From a bacterium (GTDB lineage: Bacteria; Planctomycetota; B15-G4; JADJEK01), in contig JAUIEL010000214.1 in assembly GCA_030428825.1 (NCBI GenBank), positions 1-9,932 of the forward strand: a stretch of DNA of 9,932 bases, read 5' to 3'. The position numbers were made by a program, and so were the translations under genes. The number at the start of each line of letters is the position of its first letter. Within the stretch, counting starts at the first letter, position 1. A model generated the notes under the pieces. It was not told where the DNA came from. It saw only the letters and a list, made by a program, of their open reading frames with translations, and made no database searches. Shown here piece by piece: positions 5,238-9,932 of this stretch.

Positions 5238-7727
5238 ATGAAGTCGCGCGCCGCCCTCCTCGTCGTCCTGCTCGCCGCGCCGACGGCGAACGCCCAGCCG
5301 TGTCCCGTGCTCCCGGTCCGTCAGTACGCGACCGGCGGCGGTTCGAACTTCGCCGCGTTCGGCGACCTGAACGGCGACGGTTACGCGGACGCCGTCGCCA
5401 CCAGCACGAACGCCGCGGTCGGGGTCCTGCTCGGGTCGCCGACCGGCCTCGGCGCGCCGACCCTCGTGCCGGCGGCGCCGTACCCGTCGGCGATCGAGAT
5501 CGTCGACCTCGACGGGGACGGGGCGCTCGATCTCGCGGTGAGCGGGTGGCCGGACCGGCTGGAGCTCCTCGTCGGCGACGGCGCGGGCGGGTTCGCGCCG
5601 CTGCAGAGCGTCACCGTCGGCACCGGCGCGGGCGGGATCGCGTCGGGCGACGTGAACAACGACGGCCTCGTCGACCTCGCGGTCGCCAACCGCGACTCCG
5701 ACGACGTGTCGATCCTGCTCGGCCAGGGGAGCGGCTTCGTCGGGGTCGCCCCGAAGGTCCCGGTCGGCGATCACCCGTCCGCGATCCTCCTCGAGGACCT
5801 GAACCTCGACGGCGACCTCGACCTCGTGACCGGTCACGTCCTCTCGAACGACGTCTGGTTCCGCGCCGGCGACGGACAGGGCGGCTTCCTCGGGCCGGTC
5901 GCCAACGGGCCGATCCCCGGGGTCGGCGTGCGCGCGCTCGCGGCGGGGGACGTCGACTCCGACGGCGCGCCCGACCTCGTCGTGGGGAGCTCCTCCGGCC
6001 CGGTCTCGTACCTCCTCGGGAACGGGCAGGGCGGGATCGGCCCGCCGTCGCCCGTCGGCGTCGTCGGCCGGTGCGAGGGCGTGCTGCTGGCCGACGTCAC
6101 CGGCGACGCCAACCCGGACGTCGTCGCCACCGACTTCCTGAGCGGCGAGGTCGTCCTGTTCGTGGGGGACGGCGCGGGCGGGTTCGCCCCGCCGTCGCCG
6201 ACGTACGTCGGCGGGGGACCGTGGCGGGTCCGGCGCGCGGACGTCGACGGGGACGGCCACGCGGACGTCGCCGCGGTGTGCGCGCTCGCCGGGATCGCGG
6301 TGGCGCGCGGGCGGCCGGCGGGCGGGCTCGTGGTCCCCGACCGGGTCGCGGTCGGAGATCGTCCGGTCGCCGCCGTGCTCGGCGACCTCGACGGCGACGG
6401 CGACGTCGACCTCGCGACGGCGAACCGGGACGGCGACGACCTGTCGGTCCGGTACGGGAACGCGAGCGGCGGGTTCGCCGGCGGGGCGGACCTGCCGGCG
6501 GGGTTCGATCCCCGCACGGTCGGCGCGACCGACCTCGACGGCGACGGCCGGCTCGACCTCGTCGCCGGCGGCGCGGACGGGTTCGGCGCGGGGAGCGTCA
6601 CGGTCCTCGCGAACGGCGTCTCCGGGTTCGGTCCGGCGACGAGCTTCGCGGCCGGCGTCCGGCCGTTCGCGCTCGTTGCCGGCGACGTCGACAACGACGG
6701 CGCGGAAGACGTCGTCGTCGCGGGACCGTACGGGACGAGCGGGAACGCCGCGTCCCTCCTGCCCGGCGACGGGCTCGGCGGGTTCGGGGCACCGGTCGTG
6801 CTGGCGCCGGGCACGGCCGGGACGTCGGTCGGGCTGGCGGACGTCGACCTCGACGGCCGGCTCGACGTCGCGGTCTCCCACCTCGGCGGCGGCGTCACGG
6901 TCGTCCACGGCGGCGGCGGCGCGTCCGCGCTCCCGACCGGCGCGCGACCGGTCGCCCTCGTTCTCGACGACTTCGACGCCGACGGCGCGCCCGACCTCGC
7001 GGTCGCGAACGAGGACTCGGCCGAGCTCACGCTCCTGCGCGGGCTCGGCGCCGCGGGGTTCCTCCCGCCGGTGTCGGTCGCGCTGCCGAGCGGGCCGTCG
7101 TTCGTCGCCGCCGCCGACGTCGACGTCGACGGTCGCCCCGACCTCGTCGTCGCCGCGGCGAGCACGCAGAGCGTCCTGGTCCTCCGCGGCGACGGCGCGG
7201 GAGGGTTCGGCGCGCCGCTCGCGCACGCGACGGGCGAGTCCCCGCGTCACCTCGCGGTCGGCGACGTCGATCTCGACGGCCGCCCCGACCTCGTGATCCC
7301 GGTCGAGGACTCCGACCTGGTGACCGTCCTCCGGAACGAGCCCGAGTCGTGCGCGTTCTCGAAGTTCGGGGCGGGCTGCCCGGGGGCCGGAGGGACGCCG
7401 ACTCTCACCGGCAGCGGGCAGGCGGTTCCGGGGGGCGTGGTGTCGCTCGCGATCTCGAACGGCCCCGCCTCCGCCGCGTCGCTCCTCCTGTTCGGGCTCG
7501 GCGAGGGGGGGATCGCGTTCAACCCGTTCTGCGTGCTCCACGTCGCGCCGCTCGCTCCGCTCGTCCTGTCGCTTCCGCTCGGCCCGAACGGCGGGGCGCT
7601 CCTCTCCGGCGCGATCCCTCCGGGCGTCACCCAAGGCGTCGCCCGCCTCCAGGTGCTGATCGCCGATCCGCTCGTCCCGGGCGGCGCCGCGGCGACCAAC
7701 GCGCTTCGCATCGACGTCGGTCCCTGA
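5238..7727 (+). CDS. Secreted FG-GAP/VCBS repeat protein with 14 calcium-loop motifs
   Basis: An 829-residue exported protein. MKSRAALLVVLLAAPTANA looks like a Sec signal peptide with cleavage after ANA (residue 19). The ATG at 5238 has AAGGAG six bases upstream. Fourteen aspartate loops of the form D-x-[DN]-x-D-G-x-x-D begin at about residues 43, 90, 138, 187, 238, 286, 335, 383, 432, 483, 535, 578, 627 and 676, nearly all 47-52 residues apart, each followed by a hydrophobic strand such as LAVAN and often by a G-[DN]-G-x-GGF element. These are the hallmarks of FG-GAP/VCBS blades, which fold as calcium-binding beta-propellers; fourteen blades suit two seven-bladed propellers. Loop six (DVTGDANPD) has Ala in place of the conserved Gly. 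From residue 705 a different module starts (CAFSKFGAGCPGAGG, with another Cys at 765) and runs to the end as a beta-rich domain. Role is probably surface or extracellular binding; no catalytic motif is seen. It stands alone between divergent or separate units. Confidence 0.9.
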   Translation: MKSRAALLVVLLAAPTANAQPCPVLPVRQYATGGGSNFAAFGDLNGDGYADAVATSTNAAVGVLLGSPTGLGAPTLVPAAPYPSAIEIVDLDGDGALDLAVSGWPDRLELLVGDGAGGFAPLQSVTVGTGAGGIASGDVNNDGLVDLAVANRDSDDVSILLGQGSGFVGVAPKVPVGDHPSAILLEDLNLDGDLDLVTGHVLSNDVWFRAGDGQGGFLGPVANGPIPGVGVRALAAGDVDSDGAPDLVVGSSSGPVSYLLGNGQGGIGPPSPVGVVGRCEGVLLADVTGDANPDVVATDFLSGEVVLFVGDGAGGFAPPSPTYVGGGPWRVRRADVDGDGHADVAAVCALAGIAVARGRPAGGLVVPDRVAVGDRPVAAVLGDLDGDGDVDLATANRDGDDLSVRYGNASGGFAGGADLPAGFDPRTVGATDLDGDGRLDLVAGGADGFGAGSVTVLANGVSGFGPATSFAAGVRPFALVAGDVDNDGAEDVVVAGPYGTSGNAASLLPGDGLGGFGAPVVLAPGTAGTSVGLADVDLDGRLDVAVSHLGGGVTVVHGGGGASALPTGARPVALVLDDFDADGAPDLAVANEDSAELTLLRGLGAAGFLPPVSVALPSGPSFVAAADVDVDGRPDLVVAAASTQSVLVLRGDGAGGFGAPLAHATGESPRHLAVGDVDLDGRPDLVIPVEDSDLVTVLRNEPESCAFSKFGAGCPGAGGTPTLTGSGQAVPGGVVSLAISNGPASAASLLLFGLGEGGIAFNPFCVLHVAPLAPLVLSLPLGPNGGALLSGAIPPGVTQGVARLQVLIADPLVPGGAAATNALRIDVGP

Positions 7728-7785
7728 CCGTTCCGCGCGGCCGGCCCGGCGAGAGCCCACGCCGGCGGTTCGTGGCAGCGGTCGC

Positions 7786-7814
7786 TTGACGTCCGGCCCA
7801 ACATTTCGATATTT
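7786..7814 (+). promoter_or_regulatory. Sigma70-type promoter of the arsenic operon
   Basis: A TTGACG -35 box (7786-7791) and an ATATTT -10 box (7809-7814) are separated by exactly 17 bases, in a locally AT-rich island within GC-rich surroundings. A start site about seven bases past the -10 would fall near 7821, only one to three bases before the ATG at 7823. There is no usable Shine-Dalgarno sequence before that ATG. The position directly before an ArsR gene makes it the likely autoregulated promoter. Confidence 0.6.
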
Positions 7815-7835
7815 CTGGAAGCATGGAAACGAAAT
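7803..7835 (+). promoter_or_regulatory. Candidate ArsR operator overlapping the -10 box and start codon
   Basis: ATTTCG at 7803-7808 is matched by its inverted copy CGAAAT at 7830-7835. Inside it lie a directly repeated ATTTC (7803-7807 and 7811-7815) and a short inverted pair, TTC-TG-GAA (7813-7820). ArsR-family repressors bind AT-rich imperfect palindromes overlapping the core promoter, so one of these is a plausible site. The exact half-sites cannot be decided by eye. Confidence 0.3.
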
Positions 7836-8596
7836 CCGCGGTGCGGGCGTTCGCGGCGTTGGCGCAGGAGTCGCGGCTCGGCGTCTTCCGGCTGCTCGTG
7901 CGGTCCGCGCCCGAGGGGGTCGCGGCCGGAGTCCTGGCGGAGCGCCTCTCGGTCCCCGCCTCCACGCTCTCGTTCCACCTCTCCCACCTGGTCGAGGCGG
8001 GGCTGGTCCGCGCCGAGCGGCGGGGAAGGTCGCTCGTCTACTCGCTCGAGGTCGACGCGCTGCACGAGCTCCTCTGGTTCCTCGGCGAGGACTGCTGCCA
8101 GGGGAGGATCGACCTCTGTTCGACCCTGACCGGTCGGATCGAGGCGCGGCGGGCCGAGGCGGAGCGGGCCGTCGACCGGGAGACCGTGCTGTTCGTCTGC
8201 TCGCGGAACACGGCGCGAAGCCAGATGGCCGAGGCGATCCTGCGTCAGGAGGCGGGCGAGCGATACGCGGCGCGGAGCGGCGGCATCGCGCCGGGGCCGA
8301 TCCACCCGCTGACGCTCCGCGTGCTCGAGGAGGACGGGGTCGACGTGGCGGGGCTCGCGCCGAACGACCTCGGCGACTTCCTCGGCAAGGTGCCGATCCA
8401 TCGCGCCATCGTCGTCTGCGAGGCGGCGAACGCCCACTGTCCGAAGATCGTGCCGTTCGCCCCGCGGGTCGACTCCTGGCCGTTCCCGGACCCGGCCGCG
8501 GTGGAGGGGGACGACGACACGAAGCTCGCGGCGTTCCGCGCGACGCGCGACGCCATCCGCGAGCGATTGCGAACCTGGCTGAGGACGGGAGCGTGA
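7823..8596 (+). CDS. ArsR-ArsC fusion: As(III)-responsive repressor joined to arsenate reductase
   Basis: A 257-residue fusion. Residues 1-100 form an ArsR/SmtB winged helix: ALAQESRLGVFRLL at 12-25, recognition helix region VPASTLSFHLSHLVEAGLV at 44-62 and wing RRGRSLVYSLE at 67-76. A CCQGRIDLC cluster at 91-99 provides a vicinal Cys pair plus a third Cys, the kind of site that binds As(III). After a charged linker (about 103-119) comes a low-molecular-weight phosphatase-type arsenate reductase: the P-loop C126-SRNTA-R132-S, probable resolving cysteines C199 and C206 seven residues apart as in the thioredoxin-coupled ArsC of Staphylococcus, and the general-acid Asp223-Pro in WPFPDPAA. It should repress the operon until As(III) binds and also reduce As(V) to As(III). 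The downstream dehydrogenase start lies almost on its stop. A frameshift artefact is unlikely because a single frame carries both domains with all key residues intact. Confidence 0.92.
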   Translation: METKSAVRAFAALAQESRLGVFRLLVRSAPEGVAAGVLAERLSVPASTLSFHLSHLVEAGLVRAERRGRSLVYSLEVDALHELLWFLGEDCCQGRIDLCSTLTGRIEARRAEAERAVDRETVLFVCSRNTARSQMAEAILRQEAGERYAARSGGIAPGPIHPLTLRVLEEDGVDVAGLAPNDLGDFLGKVPIHRAIVVCEAANAHCPKIVPFAPRVDSWPFPDPAAVEGDDDTKLAAFRATRDAIRERLRTWLRTGA

Positions 8597-8598
8597 CG

Positions 8599-9630
8599 AT
8601 GAAGGTCGGGATCAACGGTTTCGGGCGGATGGGGCGGCTGGCGCTCCGGGCGGCGGTCGGACGGAGCGACGTCGACCTCGAGTTCGTCGCGGTGAACGAG
8701 CCGGCCGCCACGGCCGAGACGATGGCGCTGCTGCTCGAGTTCGACAGCGTGCAGGGGCGGTTCGACGCGCCGTGCGCGGGAGGCGAGGAGACGCTCTCGG
8801 TCGGCGACCGGACGCTCCGGTTCACGCGCCACGACCGGCCGGCGGACATCCCGTGGCGGGACCTCGGCGTCGAACTGGTCCTCGAGTGCAGCGGCCGGTT
8901 CCGGAAGACGCCGCTGCTCCGGCCGCACCTCGAGAACGGCGCCCGCCGGGTCGTCGTGTCGGCGCCGGTGAAGGACGGCCCCCCGAACGTCGTCGTCGGC
9001 GTGAACGACGGCGCGTTCGACCTCGGCGAGCACGAGATCGTCACCGCGGCGTCCTGCACCACCAACTGCCTCGCCCCGATCGTGCGCGTCCTCCACGACG
9101 GCGTCGGGATCGAGCGCGGCCTCGTGACGACGATCCACGACCCGACGAACACGCAGTCGGTCCACGACCACGCCCACTCCGACCCGCGGCGGGCGCGCGC
9201 CTCGCAGCTGAACCTGATCCCGACCTCCACGAACTCGGCGACGGCGGTGACGATGATCGTCCCCGAGCTGAAGGGGAAGCTCGACAGCATCGCCGTGCGG
9301 GCCCCGGTGCTGAACGCGTCGATCACCGACTGCGTCTTCCAGGTCGCGCGCGACACGACGGTCGAGGAGGTGAACCGCCTCCTGTCCGAGGCGGCCGCCG
9401 GCGGACCGCTGGTCGGCATCCTCGGGGTCGAGGAGCGCCCGCTCGTCTCGTCCGACTACGCGGGGGACGCCCGGAGCTCGATCGTCGACCTCCTCTCGAC
9501 GCGCGTCACCGACCGCCGGCTGGTGAAGGTCCTCGCCTGGTACGACAACGAGTGGGGGTACGCGAACCGGCTGGTCGAACTCGCGGCCCGGGTCGCGCGC
9601 GAGAGCGGAGCGGTCGCGGCCGGGCGATGA
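8599..9630 (+). CDS. Arsenic-operon glyceraldehyde-3-phosphate dehydrogenase (ArsJ-associated)
   Basis: A 343-residue enzyme with the complete GAPDH plan: NAD-binding motif KVGINGFGRMG (2-12), catalytic Cys153 in AASCTTNCLAP, the partner His180 in TTIHDPTNTQ, the LIPTSTNSATAV region and the terminal WYDNEWGYANRLV. The sequence after His180 (HDPTNTQSVHD, rather than the HAYTNDQ of housekeeping GAPDH) and the adjacent arsJ start match the arsenic-operon subfamily. In Pseudomonas aeruginosa the corresponding enzyme uses arsenate in place of phosphate to form 1-arseno-3-phosphoglycerate, which ArsJ expels. ATG 8599 has GGGAG about seven bases upstream and gives the canonical MKVGINGFG N-terminus; a GTG at 8593, overlapping the upstream TGA, would add only two residues (V-T). 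Its own TGA overlaps the ATG of arsJ. Cytoplasmic. It could double as a glycolytic GAPDH, but context argues for the arsenate role. Confidence 0.92.
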   Translation: MKVGINGFGRMGRLALRAAVGRSDVDLEFVAVNEPAATAETMALLLEFDSVQGRFDAPCAGGEETLSVGDRTLRFTRHDRPADIPWRDLGVELVLECSGRFRKTPLLRPHLENGARRVVVSAPVKDGPPNVVVGVNDGAFDLGEHEIVTAASCTTNCLAPIVRVLHDGVGIERGLVTTIHDPTNTQSVHDHAHSDPRRARASQLNLIPTSTNSATAVTMIVPELKGKLDSIAVRAPVLNASITDCVFQVARDTTVEEVNRLLSEAAAGGPLVGILGVEERPLVSSDYAGDARSSIVDLLSTRVTDRRLVKVLAWYDNEWGYANRLVELAARVARESGAVAAGR

Positions 9631-9932
9631 CGAACCTCCGGGACTACGCGGTCGTCACCGCCGCGTACTGGGCGTTCACGGTGACCGACGGCGCGCTGCG
9701 GATGCTCGTGCTCCTGCACCTGCATGCGCTCGGCTACTCGCCCCTCGAGGTCGCGTCGCTCTTCCTCCTCTACGAGCTGCTCGGCGTCGTCACGAACCTC
9801 CTCGGCGGCTGGCTCGGGGCACGGTTCGGGTTGAAGTCGACGCTCGCGTCGGGGCTCGCGTGTCAGGTCGTCTCGTGCGGCCTCCTCGCGCTCCGCGCCG
9901 ACGCGCTGACGCTGCCGCTCGTGATGGGCGCG
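9627..9932 (+). CDS. arsJ: ArsJ organoarsenical exporter, N-terminal part, cut by window edge
   Basis: The first 102 codons of a major-facilitator-type inner-membrane transporter. The stretch YWAFTVTDGALRMLVLLHLH (residues 14-33), followed by LGYSPLEVASLFLLYELLGV and TNLLGGWLGARFGLKSTL, is the characteristic ArsJ N-terminus: helix 1, helix 2 and the cytoplasmic loop with the GG-x-L-x-A/G-R-F-G-L motif. A third membrane segment begins at about residue 74 (GLACQVVSCGLLAL). ArsJ exports 1-arseno-3-phosphoglycerate, the unstable product made by the dehydrogenase encoded immediately upstream. The start ATG lies inside the upstream stop (ATGA, four-base overlap), so synthesis of enzyme and exporter is coupled. 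The remaining helices lie beyond base 9932. Confidence 0.92.
   Translation, partial: MTNLRDYAVVTAAYWAFTVTDGALRMLVLLHLHALGYSPLEVASLFLLYELLGVVTNLLGGWLGARFGLKSTLASGLACQVVSCGLLALRADALTLPLVMGA

Noticed and set aside
7746..7765. A possible hairpin terminator after the repeat-protein gene
   Set aside because: Only five G/C pairs (CCGGC with GCCGG) around a ten-base loop and no following T-run; such short matches are frequent at this GC content.
4535..7789. A 1084-codon plus-strand frame overlapping the methyltransferase and repeat-protein genes
   Set aside because: It is almost entirely Arg/Gly/Pro-rich and is the out-of-frame shadow of the FG-GAP gene.
5118..9419. A 1433-codon open frame on the minus strand
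   Set aside because: It runs antisense to the repeat protein, the ArsR-ArsC fusion and the dehydrogenase, all of which have clear domains and motifs. Its translation is Arg/Pro/Ala-rich with no recognisable fold; long antisense frames are expected at this GC content.

Overview
This is a very GC-rich (roughly 70 percent by eye), gene-dense bacterial window with eight supported protein genes, two of them cut by the window edges. I see no RNA gene, insertion sequence or CRISPR array. The calcium-loop beta-propeller secreted protein, with a cysteine-containing C-terminal module of the 'GAGCPGAGG' kind, resembles what I recall from high-GC Planctomycetota. A type III polyketide cassette and an ArsR-ArsC fusion also occur there. 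Another deep-branching, GC-rich, Gram-negative-type lineage is possible, and the phylum assignment is inference only.

Layout. On the minus strand, reading from right to left, there are two groups. The first (5092 to 2260) is a three-gene, translationally coupled operon: a UbiE-type class I methyltransferase, a FAD-dependent oxidoreductase of the geranylgeranyl reductase/hydroxylase superfamily, and a chalcone/stilbene-synthase-like type III polyketide synthase. Both junctions are GTGA overlaps. After a 366-base gap holding a polypurine/polypyrimidine tandem repeat comes the second group (1893 to beyond 1): a CBS-CBS-ACT-like protein of AcuB type, whose stop overlaps the start of a FapA/DUF342 protein that runs off the left edge. 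On the plus strand there is a secreted protein with fourteen FG-GAP/VCBS motifs (5238-7727). It is followed by an arsenic operon starting at 7823: an ArsR-ArsC fusion, an arsenate-linked glyceraldehyde-3-phosphate dehydrogenase, and the first 102 codons of ArsJ.

How the genes work together. The polyketide cassette has the enzymes needed to make an acyl-derived aromatic or pyrone, oxidise it and methylate it, as in known phenolic-lipid/alkylquinone operons; the product cannot be read from sequence. In the arsenic operon the ArsR domain should sense As(III) and repress. The fused ArsC domain should reduce As(V) to As(III). The dehydrogenase should instead make 1-arseno-3-phosphoglycerate, which ArsJ exports. 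Two arsenate-handling routes are therefore encoded back to back under one strong-looking promoter, which appears to produce a nearly leaderless mRNA. The CBS and FapA pair may be a nucleotide-sensing and cell-surface/motility-related unit, but the sequence gives only the coupling, not the function.
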